DNA of 64,000 bases from Chitinophaga qingshengii (GTDB lineage Bacteria > Bacteroidota > Bacteroidia > Chitinophagales > Chitinophagaceae): the NCBI RefSeq assembly GCF_014529935.1, contig NZ_JACVFC010000007.1, positions 186,001 to 250,000 on the forward strand, written 5' to 3'. Of this stretch, positions 8,901 to 17,367 are shown piece by piece. The first letter of the stretch is position 1; every line of letters starts with the position of its first letter. The position numbers were made by a program, and so were the translations under genes. A model generated the notes under the pieces. It saw only the letters and a program-made list of their open reading frames with translations. It did no database searches and was not told the origin of the DNA.

Positions 8901-9291
8901 AAATATTAGCTACCGGCTTCACTTCCGTGCCGCCGGTCTTCACCGAGAGGATGATGGTATTATCTACCACGCTGTAGTTAAGCGTATTGCCGGCCAATAC
9001 CTGGGCCATCACCTCCTCCAGGCTGGCCTGGTTAGCGGAAACGGACACCTTGTCGGCCGTTTTAAGCATTTCATTATTGTAAAAAAAGGTATAGCCGGTT
9101 TGTTTTCTGATCTCCCGGAGCACTTTCGTGAGAGGCACCCGATGCATGTCCAGGGTCAGCTTTTGCGAGTAACCGGTGGCACTGACCTGCAGGGCGAGCA
9201 CCAGCATCAGAAAAGCAGTTAGCTTCATAATTTTGAGCATTTGCGCGCACACCGGGGACCACCGGTGTTTGACGGCATTTCTAAATGGCAT
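5941..9291 (-). CDS. SusC/RagA-family TonB-dependent transporter with STN signalling domain (system i)
   Basis: 1116 aa. A signal peptide (about 23-42, ending ATGYSQ) is followed by an STN domain (about 43-118) that signals to FecR. Next come a carboxypeptidase-regulatory-like domain (about 130-205), the TonB-box-like ELVVVGYG (211-218), a plug (IRGLSTLGNNAPLFIVDG, then VLKDAATASIYGSRAANGVV) and a 22-strand barrel ending in FLLGLNLSF with a terminal Phe. It imports a TonB-energised substrate together with the SusD encoded 21 bases downstream. The STN domain and the upstream sigma/FecR genes make this a transporter that also reports substrate binding to its own ECF sigma factor. Confidence 0.95.
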   Translation of the reverse strand: MPFRNAVKHRWSPVCAQMLKIMKLTAFLMLVLALQVSATGYSQKLTLDMHRVPLTKVLREIRKQTGYTFFYNNEMLKTADKVSVSANQASLEEVMAQVLAGNTLNYSVVDNTIILSVKTGGTEVKPVANISVFGRITDALTGEPLTGASVKLKGTSKGTSTDAKGNFTLELPDGGGTLVISFIGYETIEKNVTQAGPLNISLQQKAVQTEELVVVGYGTQKRKDVTGSVSSVRVNTISANVSKNISSAIQGRVPGVSVESASGAPGSGLNITIRGLSTLGNNAPLFIVDGVFVNSIDGVSPNDVESIEVLKDAATASIYGSRAANGVVIVTTKGGLKETAPKLEIDSWFGVQSVPRRMSLLNGEQWTKLMQANMTGIPDYNGVNSNWQDAIFRQAAITRTNVNFSGGSKNFTYNLSGGYLKENGAMINTDYSAANFRVKTQYEKGRIKIGETVIIKRGVSRLAPGGGDQTHSLVGSALVMPATVPVYDPSQDLGGYGRRPVYMKNLSNPVALLEQIDKNAKDLNLLANAFVEVKIIDGLRYRFNVGLTETQGYTRTYTGVYNDGNAANTLPDLQEGSSIANSWLVENTLSYTKKLGKHNLDAVAGYTAQKNTYSGFSASRNDLPVGTSVLGAGTAASQKNDGSASVSAILSTFGRIMYNYDSKYLLTASIRRDGSSRFAHDYQFGSFPSFSAGWNIHNEAFFSGLRNVVSNLKLRGSWGVLGNQEIGNYLTQSAITSGINYVQGTALWPGGTASAYASPTDLSWEETKIINGGIDAGFLDNKLFFIFEVFRKKTSGVLLGVPFPLSVGKTGTPTLNAGEIENKGFEASLEYANQTNSGLKYRVMASLSHTANEMTAISIGSGRQEFGDISRARVGAPIGSFFLIKTDGIFNSEEEIKAYKSKDGSLIQPDAKPGDIRFVDYNGDGKIDNQDVQNLGSPFPKMTMGLSANLSYKGFDLALFLEAITGNKIYNGRRQWMEKMTEVTNFSTSVLDAWTPEHHSNFPRFTLSDPNNNKRENSDRWLENGSYLRFKRLEIGYTVPSALTHRWGIDKIRVFGSAENLFTITGYKGYNPDLGGMMYKVNSTDESPNVLSRGMDNSWDAYPLSRTFLLGLNLSF

Positions 9292-9396
9292 AACTTTGTT
9301 AGGTTTTTGGTGAGCAATAAGGCTTTACGACAATGATGTTTTTTTGTTTTGCCAGAACTTTATGACCGGGCATGTGGCGACAGGCCCGGTTTTTTT

Positions 9397-9527
9397 ATTT
9401 AGGGATTTACGGATTTTTTGATTTACGGATTTCGGGGATGAATACCCTGATTTACTTGTTTCATGAGTGTTCACGAAAATCAAAATCCCCGAAATCCGTA
9501 AATCAAAAAATCCGTAAATCCCTAAAT
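9397..9527. repeat. Perfect 43-bp-arm palindrome with internal direct repeats
   Basis: Left arm 9397-9439 and right arm 9485-9527 are exact reverse complements over 43 bases, around a 45-base centre. Each arm contains the unit gatttacggattt twice. The right arm supplies the stop codon of the FecR gene (TAG at 9522-9524 on the minus strand), so the element abuts the gene without a gap. It occupies the space between FecR and SusC of system i. In RNA it would form a very stable hairpin; as DNA it resembles a non-autonomous palindromic repeat. No transposase is near. Confidence 0.9.
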
Positions 9528-10724
9528 GTTCCTGATGGTGATAGTTTTGTTGGTGATGGAATATTGAATACCGGCTGTCTGCAGGATGCGTAAGGCCTGT
9601 GACAGGGTAGCCTGTTTACGGATAGAACCGGAATAGTGCAGTGGTGGAATATCGCCGCTATAGATCACATCCACATCGTACCACCGGGCGAGCTGTCGCA
9701 TGATAGCGGGCAGGCCGTCGTTTTCAAACTCAAACATCCCTGTCTTCCAGGCGATGGTTTTATCGATGTCGGCTTCGGATACCGTGATACGGTTTTCTCC
9801 TTTAACAATGACCGCCTGTTCGGAGGGGGCCAGGATAGCCTGTTGTCCGCCGGGTTGGGATACCATAACTTTCCCGGTGACCAGGGTGGTGGTGATGTTG
9901 GTTTCATCGGCATAATTCATAACGTTGAAACTGGTGCCCAGTACGGTGATTTGCTGGCCGTCACTGAGTTGTACATGGAATGGTTGATGTGCGTCGGGTG
10001 TTATTTCAAAGTAGGCTTCCCCGTTAAGGTACACAGTGCGGTCATTGCCGGCAAAGCGGGTAGGGAAGCGGAGCGACGAAGCGGCGTTAAGCCATACTTT
10101 GCTGCCGTCGGGAAGGGTGACCTGGTATTCGCCGCCACGGGGCGTAGCCAGGGTGTTGAATAGTATTTTTGCTGCGGCATTGCCGGAGTGATTATAGACA
10201 AGGGCGCCCTGACCTTTGTTGATACGGGTACCGTCTTTTTCCTCGAAGCGGCCGGTGCCGGTAGAATCGAGGGGGACGGTAGTGCCGTCTGCCAGGGTAA
10301 GTACGGCTTTGGATGTACCGGGCAGTGCATCGTGGAGGCGTGCGACAGCCAGGTGCTGTTGGTTACGGTAACGGCTATACTGGTACCAGCCACCGGTGGC
10401 GGTAAGCAACAGCAGTGCGGCGGCGGCGGCATGCCACCATTGAAGCCGGCGTTGCCGGCCGCGGACAGGAAGGGTAGCCGTGGTATTGGCTACGTGTGCT
10501 CCCAGCAACGTCCTGAACTGGCCAACGGCAGCGTGTAGTTGTCCCTGTTGCCCGTTGAGGATGTCAAATATTTTGCGGGCTTGCTGAAAGGGAGCTTCGC
10601 GTTCCGGATGTTCCCGGAGCCAGTTTTCCCAATAACGGGTATCTTCCTCACTAACGCCCATGCAGAAACGCAGAAAGGAATCGTCCTGTAAAAAATCTTC
10701 AGCGGTGGTAAATAAGTGTTCCAT
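9522..10724 (-). CDS. FecR-family anti-sigma factor (system i)
   Basis: 400 aa. The N-terminal cytoplasmic part (1-90) begins with an acidic sigma-binding region and a typical YWENWLREHPE motif. One membrane helix lies at about 97-115. The periplasmic FecR domain follows (GGEYQVTLPDGSKVWLNAASSL, then YLNGEAYFEI), then a C-terminal DUF4974 domain (KTGMFEFENDGLPAIMRQLARW) ending TITIRNI. It should hold the sigma factor encoded 96 bases upstream until the STN domain of the next gene's SusC signals transport. Its stop codon lies inside the 43-bp palindrome arm. Confidence 0.93.
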   Translation of the reverse strand: MEHLFTTAEDFLQDDSFLRFCMGVSEEDTRYWENWLREHPEREAPFQQARKIFDILNGQQGQLHAAVGQFRTLLGAHVANTTATLPVRGRQRRLQWWHAAAAALLLLTATGGWYQYSRYRNQQHLAVARLHDALPGTSKAVLTLADGTTVPLDSTGTGRFEEKDGTRINKGQGALVYNHSGNAAAKILFNTLATPRGGEYQVTLPDGSKVWLNAASSLRFPTRFAGNDRTVYLNGEAYFEITPDAHQPFHVQLSDGQQITVLGTSFNVMNYADETNITTTLVTGKVMVSQPGGQQAILAPSEQAVIVKGENRITVSEADIDKTIAWKTGMFEFENDGLPAIMRQLARWYDVDVIYSGDIPPLHYSGSIRKQATLSQALRILQTAGIQYSITNKTITIRNI

Positions 10725-10820
10725 GACGTGTTGCTATGATATAGTGTGCAGAACCCCGGGTTATTCCCAAAGAATGGCAAAGTTTTTTTTTGGTAGAAGG
10801 AAAAAGGAAGATACAAGGCG

Positions 10821-11537
10821 CTATTGCAAGGTGTTAACCATGTTTAAATAGAGGTTAACGGGTAGCGGTCTGTTACCGGGACCGCCTTTATGCAGGCTCA
10901 TAGTCACGTCCTGTGCCGGCAGGGCACGGAGTGATTTAATATGTAAGAGCAGCAACAGGGAGAAAACGGCGGATAATAATTTAAGGGCAGCGCCCAGGGT
11001 ATTATAGGCCGTTTTGGTGGTGATGCCGGTGCGGCGGGCGACTTCCTCCATCGGGAGACCCTCAAAATAACGGAGCTCCACCAGTTGTTGCTGGCGGGGA
11101 GTGAGTTGTGCAATGGCCCGGCGTACTTTCTGCCGGAGTTCTTCGGTGGTTTGTACAGCCACAATACGGGCTTCGTAGGACAGTTCAAACGGTGCTTCGG
11201 TGGCGAAGGCGTCGGCAGCCTGACCGGTTTGCTCTGTCTTACGGATACCGGCAAATATCTTGCGGCGCAGGTAGGTGAAAAGGTAAGATTTTACATTCCG
11301 GACGGTATGCAGCTGTTGCCGTTTGTCCCATATCTCCAGGAAAACGTCGTTGATAGCGTCTTTGGTGAGTTCAGCGTCTCCGCAGCTACGGATACCGTAG
11401 TTAACGAGGGACAGGTACATTTTTTCGTATAGGGCTACCAGTGCCTCCTGATTATCGCGGCGCACTTCTTCCCACAGCAGTGTATTGGCAGTATCTGCAG
11501 GTGGCTGGTTACTGAAAGTTGCTGGTTCATTGTTCAT
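10821..11537 (-). CDS. ECF-type RNA polymerase sigma factor (system i)
   Basis: 238 aa. Region 2 (about 25-95) has the DAINDVFLEIWDKR and NVKSYLFTYLRRKIF segments and region 4 (about 140-190) the LTPRQQQLVELRYFEGLP and EEVARRTGITTKTAYNTLG helix-turn-helix. An unusual 45-residue tail starts with a hydrophobic run (LLSAVFSLLLLLHI) that could bind the membrane or FecR. It is the first gene of system i and is followed by its FecR, so autoregulation of the SusCD operon is expected by analogy with FecI/FecR. Confidence 0.93.
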   Translation of the reverse strand: MNNEPATFSNQPPADTANTLLWEEVRRDNQEALVALYEKMYLSLVNYGIRSCGDAELTKDAINDVFLEIWDKRQQLHTVRNVKSYLFTYLRRKIFAGIRKTEQTGQAADAFATEAPFELSYEARIVAVQTTEELRQKVRRAIAQLTPRQQQLVELRYFEGLPMEEVARRTGITTKTAYNTLGAALKLLSAVFSLLLLLHIKSLRALPAQDVTMSLHKGGPGNRPLPVNLYLNMVNTLQ

Positions 11538-11649
11538 CCCGGATTATTCAGCTGTTTATCAGGACGGTTTGGCCGGTCCTGTTCATATTCACGTGGTAAC
11601 AGTTTTGACTTTGGTTGTTTTCGTTCAGACGGGAAGGTAGTAATAATTG

Positions 11650-11689
11650 GGGAGAAAAAACGGGGAGCCTCTTTTATTTGAGGCTTCCC
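11650..11689 (-). terminator. Rho-independent terminator of the 171-aa exported protein gene
   Basis: Bases 11663-11671 (gggagcctc) pair with 11680-11689 with one bulged base; on the minus strand a T-run (complement of 11655-11660) follows. The stem overlaps the last codons of the gene that ends at 11674. Confidence 0.75.
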
Positions 11690-12189
11690 GCGATGTAGCT
11701 GCAATAATCTTTATACTTATCTTGTTCGGCTGCCGGGTAAATGATCATGATGGTCTGAAATACCTCTGAATCAGCACTGCCCATATAATTGATTTTGTGT
11801 TTGACGGTTTTACAGTAAACGATATCGCCTTTTTCATTGGTACCCGAAAAGATGTAGAAGTTGAGTTTAATGACTTTATAGGCCACTTTTATCCCTTCTA
11901 TAGCGGATTTAAACTTATACTGCAGTGGGTCAGTACCCGGTTTTACATCATCGTAAAGTTCGGAGGGGTCCATCACCAGGTTGCCCCAGGCCCATATTTT
12001 AGCCGTGCCTTTACGGGCAGAAAATGTTTGACCGTCACCGTTACCGGATTCGCCATCGGCTTTAAAATCTTCCGGGTATTCCATACAGAACTGGAAACGG
12101 TTGTTACAGTACTGTTTCCTGGCCAATGTGGAGAAAGACAGGCATAATACAGCCAGCACAAGGGAGGTTATACAAATTTTAGCTTTCAT
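11674..12189 (-). CDS. Exported protein of unknown function, 171 aa
   Basis: Begins MKAKICITSLVLAVLCLSFS, a Sec signal peptide with likely cleavage after STLA or LARK. The mature part is about 150 residues, with three Cys early and late (QYCNNRFQFCMEYP, DIVYCK, DYCSYIAG) that may form disulfides. I do not recognise the family; the opening motif (F.FCMEYPEDFKA) is reminiscent of small periplasmic proteins with a PsbP-like or DUF1795-like strand pattern, but that is a guess. It is a single gene, divergent from the alpha/beta hydrolase with 89 bases between them, and has its own terminator. Confidence 0.75.
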   Translation of the reverse strand: MKAKICITSLVLAVLCLSFSTLARKQYCNNRFQFCMEYPEDFKADGESGNGDGQTFSARKGTAKIWAWGNLVMDPSELYDDVKPGTDPLQYKFKSAIEGIKVAYKVIKLNFYIFSGTNEKGDIVYCKTVKHKINYMGSADSEVFQTIMIIYPAAEQDKYKDYCSYIAGSLK

Positions 12190-12244
12190 AATATATGTTA
12201 AACCACAAATGTAAGGTGTGGGAATGACAGTGCTGTTTTTTTCC

Positions 12245-12252
12245 TACTTTCG
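12245..12252 (+). promoter_or_regulatory. Probable -7 box upstream of the alpha/beta hydrolase
   Basis: TACTTTCG matches the Bacteroidota -7 consensus TAnnTTTG at seven of eight positions and sits 26 bases before the ATG at 12279. No clear -33 TTG was found. Confidence 0.35.
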
Positions 12253-12278
12253 CCCCGTAAAATCCCGCGCTACGTTCC

Positions 12279-13205
12279 ATGAAACAACTCTTTACCGCCC
12301 TGTTTTGCCTGGCTTTGTTCCAGGCGCATGCCCAAACTTTATATGTCAAAACTTATGGCCGCCCGAAAGACAAGCCCGTTATTTTCCTGCATGGCGGTCC
12401 GGGGTACAACGCTGTATTTTTTGAAGCTACTACCGCCGCCCGGCTGGCCGGCAAGGGTTTCTTTGTGATCGTGTATGACCGCAGGGGGGAAGGTCGTTCG
12501 CCCGACAGCACCGCGAAGTTCACTTTCGATGAAGCGCTGGCCGACATCGAAGGACTGTATAAGACCTATCAACTCAAAAAAGCCGTTTTGCTGGGTCATA
12601 GTTTTGGCGGGGTGCTGGCCCTGCGTTATGCAGCAAAACATGCTGCTTCGGTAGATGCCATTGTATTGGCAGATGCCCTGCTGAGTGCCCAGGAAACTTA
12701 CCGTACTGTGCTCGCAAAAGTGAAGGACATATATGAGCAAAAAAAAGACAGTATGAACCTCCGTTATGTAGCCATGATCGAACAAATGGATACTGCCGGT
12801 TTGGCATATAACTCCTATACGCTGGGTCACGCTATGATGAACGGACTATATGGTCCGGTACATTTTTCTGAAGAAGCGAAAGCCATTTATCAGGAAACGA
12901 AAAAAGATTCGCTGGTCAAAAAGTACGGTAGCCAGATGACCCGTTGGGCGCCCATCGGTTATGCGGAGCATGAACATTACACTACTTTGAACATGTTGCC
13001 GGAGCTTAAAAACCTGGTAGCAAAGAAGGTAAAAGTGTATGCGATTTATGGAAAGGAGGATGGACTGTTTTCTGAAAAACAGGTCGCAGCGGTAACGGAA
13101 ATTATTGGTCAGGACAGGATCGATTATTTGGCCGGGGCGGGGCATAATGTGTTCGCTGATCAGCAAACTTCTTTCCTGAATGACCTCCAAAAATGGCTGA
13201 AATAA
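12279..13205 (+). CDS. Exported alpha/beta hydrolase
   Basis: 308 aa with a signal peptide (MKQLFTALFCLALFQAHA, cut near 18/19). HGGPG at 38-42 is the oxyanion-hole motif shared with proline iminopeptidases. YDRRGEGRS (67-74) and the nucleophile elbow GHSFGG (106-111, Ser108) follow. The acid is probably the Asp of GKEDGLF and the His that of AGAGHNVF near the end, completing the triad. Substrate unknown; peptide or ester hydrolysis in the periplasm is the likely role. It is monocistronic: divergent from 11674-12189 and followed by a strong terminator. Confidence 0.88.
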   Translation: MKQLFTALFCLALFQAHAQTLYVKTYGRPKDKPVIFLHGGPGYNAVFFEATTAARLAGKGFFVIVYDRRGEGRSPDSTAKFTFDEALADIEGLYKTYQLKKAVLLGHSFGGVLALRYAAKHAASVDAIVLADALLSAQETYRTVLAKVKDIYEQKKDSMNLRYVAMIEQMDTAGLAYNSYTLGHAMMNGLYGPVHFSEEAKAIYQETKKDSLVKKYGSQMTRWAPIGYAEHEHYTTLNMLPELKNLVAKKVKVYAIYGKEDGLFSEKQVAAVTEIIGQDRIDYLAGAGHNVFADQQTSFLNDLQKWLK

Positions 13206-13229
13206 GCCATTTTTTATGTAGTACTTAAT

Positions 13230-13261
13230 AAAAATGCAGGTTTTTTAGACCTGCATTTTTT
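13230..13261 (+). terminator. Strong hairpin terminator after the hydrolase (probably bidirectional)
   Basis: Bases 13230-13241 (aaaaatgcaggt) pair perfectly with 13249-13260, flanked by A-rich and T-rich ends, so it can work on both strands. It would also end a minus-strand transcript from 13369-13611. Confidence 0.85.
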
Positions 13262-13368
13262 GTATATAGGCTGATTATATAGTTCTATTATAACTAGCAG
13301 ATTATCAATTGTTTTATGTGATTTGTTTAAAGTGAAGTAAAACTTCAAATAAATACTGTAAATTGTTG

Positions 13369-13611
13369 TTATACCGTTTCTCCGGCTCCTGGTCTGACGC
13401 CTGTTTCGGCAAATACCAGGTCGTTCAGTTCTTCCAGTGAGGTGACGGTGACGAGGGAGACATGTTCCATCGGTAAAGGTGAAAATAACCACCGGGTACC
13501 ACTCTCTACTACCCCAAATGCTGACCCCCCGATTTCAATTTTATACGACCTTTTTGATGGTTGAAAAACGAAACCCAACCCGAGCAGGTTCTCATGACTG
13601 ATTGCGGTCAT
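13369..13611 (-). CDS. Small hypothetical protein, 80 aa
   Basis: Begins MTAISHENLLGLGF and ends TGVRPGAGETV. The composition is protein-like: a strand-rich first half, a LFSPLPMEHVSLVTV segment and a VTSLEELNDLVFAETG helix. I do not recognise it. It lacks a signal peptide or membrane segment. The frame is supported by sensible codon use and by the bidirectional terminator about 110 bases downstream. Another minus-strand frame at 13214-13492 overlaps it and looks less protein-like. Confidence 0.5.
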   Translation of the reverse strand: MTAISHENLLGLGFVFQPSKRSYKIEIGGSAFGVVESGTRWLFSPLPMEHVSLVTVTSLEELNDLVFAETGVRPGAGETV

Positions 13612-14094
13612 TGCGTATATATATTTTCACGAATATAATAATTATATTTAAATTGATAAAGTCCTTTGGAAGTTTTTAAAAAGACAGCCGTTCATCCTTT
13701 ACCAGGGCATACATGAAAAGTTAAAAGTCTATAAATTTGGTAGACTAAAAACTTGTGAGTACTTTTATTGCGCTTACAGAACACGCATCAAGCGGCTGAC
13801 AAAAGGGCAGCATTGCAACAACCGGAATCGATCGCAGTTGACATATTAATATAACAGTACCGCCTGTACGCAGAGACTAAACTGAACATTTTAACCCTGG
13901 AAAATGTTGGGCAATTTTATGCTGTTTCAGGGCAGAAATGTTGAAATAATATCCCCTGCTATCATGTTGTGCTGTTATCGCGCTGGCACCCCTGCGCCGT
14001 TCATTTTTTCAAAGAAGATTGTCAAGCGGTTACCACCGGACCTATTACCAGCCGCCTGGTAAAGTCACTCATTTGTATAAACCAAAAGTTACCT
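13612..14094 (+). promoter_or_regulatory. A+T-rich 483-bp leader region of system ii
   Basis: No gene is seen here. TAAATTTG at 13732-13739 fits the -7 consensus TAnnTTTG, but no TTTG lies at the expected -33 position, so this is a weak candidate promoter for the SusC operon. The long leader (about 355 bases) could carry post-transcriptional control; no sigma/FecR pair serves this operon. Confidence 0.3.
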
Positions 14095-17000
14095 ATGGAC
14101 TTATTTTACAGGAATGCACGCAAACGGACATGGGCTGTCACCCTGCTGGTACTGACCTTCATGTCTCCGATGTTTTTGCTGGCGCAACAGCGTGCAGGCG
14201 TAAGCGGTACCGTACGCAACGACCGCAACGAAGCACTGCCGGGTGCTTCGGTTACCGCCACCAACACGGCCACCGGCGCCGCCACTTCTACACAAACCGA
14301 CGCTACCGGTGTATTTCAATTTCCCAACCTGCCGGCCGGCGGCCCCTACACTTTCCGCATTACTTTCGTGGGCCTGGAGCCACAGGTACTCACGGGGTAC
14401 ACCGTCAAAGCCGGTACGCCGCTACAGCTGACGGTCACCCTGAAAGAATCGGCTTCCTCGCTCAACCAGGTAGTGGTAGTGGGCTACGGCGTGCAACGCC
14501 GCCGGGAGGTAACCGGCGCGGTAGCCTCTATCCGCGCGGCTGAACTGAAAGATCAGCCGGTATCCAGCTTTGCACAGGCGATAGCCGGCAAAGTGGCAGG
14601 TGTACAGGTAATCCAGAACACCGGCGCTCCCGGCGGGAGCCTCAGCGTCCGCATCAGGGGCCTCAACTCCATCTCCGCCGGCACCGATCCGCTGTATGTC
14701 GTAGATGGGTTCCCGTTATCCAACGACCTGAAGAACCTCCAGGGCACGACAGACATTGTCGGCATCACCGGCCAGGCCTCCTTTCAGAAATCGCCCGACC
14801 CTATGAGTACCCTCAACAGCGACGATATTGAGTCCATCGAAATACTGAAAGACGCCTCTGCCGCTTCCATCTATGGTTCCCGGGCGTCTAACGGGGTAGT
14901 GCTCATCTCCACAAAAAAAGGAAAAAAAGAAGGGCCTCCCTCTTTCAGCTATAACGCCTATGGCGGGTTTCAGCAGGTAAGCAAAAAAATCAAGATGATG
15001 GATGCCTACGAGTGGGCCAAACTCTCCTACGACGCTAAAAACAACGCCTACCTGGATGCCAAACCTACCGGCAGCATCAACGACGACAACGCCACCCGCG
15101 GCAACTCCAACTACCAGATACCACCGGAAATACTGCCGTACCTCAAAGGTGAGCAGGGACTGGTGAACACCGATTGGCAGGATGCCGTATTCCGCCAGGC
15201 GCCGGTGCAAAACCACACCCTCTCCGCTTCCGGAGGCAACGACAAATTCCAGTACTATATCTCCGGCAATTACCTCGATCAAAAGGGGATCGTTATCGCT
15301 TCAGGGTATAAAAGATATGGGGTGCGCGCCAACCTGACGGCCAACCTCACGTCCCGTCTGAAAGTTGGCCTCTCCCTGAATCCCACCTTCGATCACTATG
15401 ACCTGATCAACAGTGAAGGCCCCTGGACTTTCGACGGTATCCTGAGTAACGCGCTGAAAGCAGCGCCCATCTTCCCGGTTTATAATCCCGATGGTTCCCT
15501 GGCCACCAATAAACAAAATACCTGGGCCTATGGCTATTCCGGTGGTGAAAACCCCGTCGCCCTGGCTACACAGATAGAAGATAAGCTGGACCATGTGCGC
15601 AACCTCGGGCATATCTACGGAGAATACACCATTATCAAAGGGCTGACCTTCAAAACCTTCTTCGGTACTGATATCAACTATTTCAACCGCAACTATTACC
15701 GGCCTTCCACCCTGGGCAGCTACAAACCTATCCAGCAGGCAGCGCCTACGGTGCCCAAAGGCTCCGCACAAACGGCGCAGTCGGTGAACTGGCTTTGGGA
15801 AAATACACTCAACTATCACTTTGAAACATCCAAACACCGTTTCGATGTGCTGGCCGGCTACACCTCCCAGAAAAACACGACCAAAGCCAATGAAACTGTC
15901 GGTACCGGCTTCCCTAACGATGCCGTACATACGATTAATGCGGCTACCATCACCAGCGGTACTTCCAATACCTCCCAATGGTCGCTGCTCTCGTACCTGG
16001 GCCGTGCCAACTATAACTACGACGACAAATATTTCGTGAGCGCCAGTATCCGGGCAGACGGCTCTTCCCGCTTCGGCGCCAATAACAAATGGGGCTATTT
16101 CCCGTCTATCTCGGGCGGATGGCTCATCAGCAACGAAGCCTTCTTTAAAGTGCCAGTCATCTCCGAACTGAAAGCCCGCGTGAGCTACGGTACCTCCGGT
16201 AACTTCCAGATCGCTAACTACGCCTCCTACGACCTGCTGGCCTCCAACAACTATATCCTGGGCGCCGGTAATGGCAATGTGGTGAATGGCGCCGGTCTGG
16301 CACAGCCGGCCAATCCGGACCTGACCTGGGAAAAGACCAAACAGTTCAACGTTGGGCTGGACCTTGGTCTCTTTACTAATCGTATTTATCTCAGCGCCGA
16401 CTATTATAAAGCCACCACCTCCGACCTGTTGCTGAATGTGCCTGTGCCGTTTAGCTCCGGTTTTGCTACCGCGCTGAAAAACGTAGGCAAGGTGCAGAAC
16501 AGCGGGGTGGAGTTCGGGCTTACCACCCGCAATTTTACCGGCCCTTTCAGCTGGACAACCAGCTTTAACCTGTCGGCCAACAAAAACAAGGTGCTCCAGC
16601 TGGGGCCCGGCAATGCCCCGATCCTGTCTGATGGGGGTAACGGCACTATCTCCCAGCTGTTCATCACGGCGGTAGGACAACCGATTGGCAGCTACTATGG
16701 TTATGTAAACGGCGGCGTGTTTAAAAACCAGGATGAGATCAACAGTTACCCGCATTACGCCACTGCCAAACCCGGCGACCGTCGTTTTGTGGATGTGAAT
16801 GACGATAAAAAGATTGATGCCAACGACCGTACCGCCATCGGCAGCTATTTCCCGGACTTTATCTGGGGACTCACCAATGAATTCCGTTACAAGGGTTTCG
16901 ACCTGTCTTTTTCCCTGCAGGGTGTACACGGCAACGAGATCCTGAACCTGCAACGCCGCTTTATCTTTAATATGGAAGGTAACGCCAACCAGATGGCCGA

Positions 17001-17355
17001 TGCCCTGGCTTACTGGAAATCTCCCGGCGACCCCGGCAATGGCAACGTGATGCGCGCCAACCGTGTTACCAACGCCAACAGTGCGCAGATCAGCTCTTTC
17101 CATGTAGAAGACGGTTCGTTTGTGCGTTTACGTAACCTGACCATCGGCTACACTTTTAATAAAAAGCTGTTGGGCAACCAGGTAAATGCATTGCGGCTAT
17201 ATGTATCCGGGCAGAACATTTACACCTGGACACATTATACCGGTTATAATCCGGAGGTAAATGCCCGGCCCGACAGTCCGCTGTCGCAGGGAGAGGACTA
17301 TGGTACCTACCCGTTACCAAGGACTTATATCGCCGGCTTAAATCTTTCATTCTAA
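14095..17355 (+). CDS. SusC/RagA-family TonB-dependent transporter without STN (system ii)
   Basis: 1086 aa from the ATG at 14095, chosen because MDLFYRNARKRTWAVTLLVL starts a positively charged signal sequence (cut near LLAQQ); the frame is open 42 codons further upstream. The order is carboxypeptidase-regulatory-like domain (GVSGTVRNDRNEALPGASV), TonB-box-like VVVVGYG, plug (RIRGLNSISAGTDPLYVVDG; ILKDASAASIYGSRASNGVV) and barrel ending TYIAGLNLSF. There is no STN domain and no sigma/FecR pair, so regulation differs from systems i and iii. It is clearly paralogous to the system iv SusC (35287-38526), for example in the plug and around NNAYLDA, LPYL and NTDWQ. Confidence 0.95.
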   Translation: MDLFYRNARKRTWAVTLLVLTFMSPMFLLAQQRAGVSGTVRNDRNEALPGASVTATNTATGAATSTQTDATGVFQFPNLPAGGPYTFRITFVGLEPQVLTGYTVKAGTPLQLTVTLKESASSLNQVVVVGYGVQRRREVTGAVASIRAAELKDQPVSSFAQAIAGKVAGVQVIQNTGAPGGSLSVRIRGLNSISAGTDPLYVVDGFPLSNDLKNLQGTTDIVGITGQASFQKSPDPMSTLNSDDIESIEILKDASAASIYGSRASNGVVLISTKKGKKEGPPSFSYNAYGGFQQVSKKIKMMDAYEWAKLSYDAKNNAYLDAKPTGSINDDNATRGNSNYQIPPEILPYLKGEQGLVNTDWQDAVFRQAPVQNHTLSASGGNDKFQYYISGNYLDQKGIVIASGYKRYGVRANLTANLTSRLKVGLSLNPTFDHYDLINSEGPWTFDGILSNALKAAPIFPVYNPDGSLATNKQNTWAYGYSGGENPVALATQIEDKLDHVRNLGHIYGEYTIIKGLTFKTFFGTDINYFNRNYYRPSTLGSYKPIQQAAPTVPKGSAQTAQSVNWLWENTLNYHFETSKHRFDVLAGYTSQKNTTKANETVGTGFPNDAVHTINAATITSGTSNTSQWSLLSYLGRANYNYDDKYFVSASIRADGSSRFGANNKWGYFPSISGGWLISNEAFFKVPVISELKARVSYGTSGNFQIANYASYDLLASNNYILGAGNGNVVNGAGLAQPANPDLTWEKTKQFNVGLDLGLFTNRIYLSADYYKATTSDLLLNVPVPFSSGFATALKNVGKVQNSGVEFGLTTRNFTGPFSWTTSFNLSANKNKVLQLGPGNAPILSDGGNGTISQLFITAVGQPIGSYYGYVNGGVFKNQDEINSYPHYATAKPGDRRFVDVNDDKKIDANDRTAIGSYFPDFIWGLTNEFRYKGFDLSFSLQGVHGNEILNLQRRFIFNMEGNANQMADALAYWKSPGDPGNGNVMRANRVTNANSAQISSFHVEDGSFVRLRNLTIGYTFNKKLLGNQVNALRLYVSGQNIYTWTHYTGYNPEVNARPDSPLSQGEDYGTYPLPRTYIAGLNLSF

Positions 17356-17367
17356 AATCAGGGCTAT

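Noticed and set aside
9397..9527. CRISPR array
   Set aside because: The repeats are paired inverted arms, not regularly spaced direct repeats with unique spacers; no cas gene is present.
13214..13492. 92-codon minus-strand frame overlapping the 80-aa gene
   Set aside because: Runs through the bidirectional terminator and has an implausible composition compared with the overlapping 80-aa frame.
15301..17103. 600-codon frame antisense to the system ii SusC gene
   Set aside because: A shadow of the G+C-rich SusC codons; the plus-strand frame is full-length SusC with all domains.
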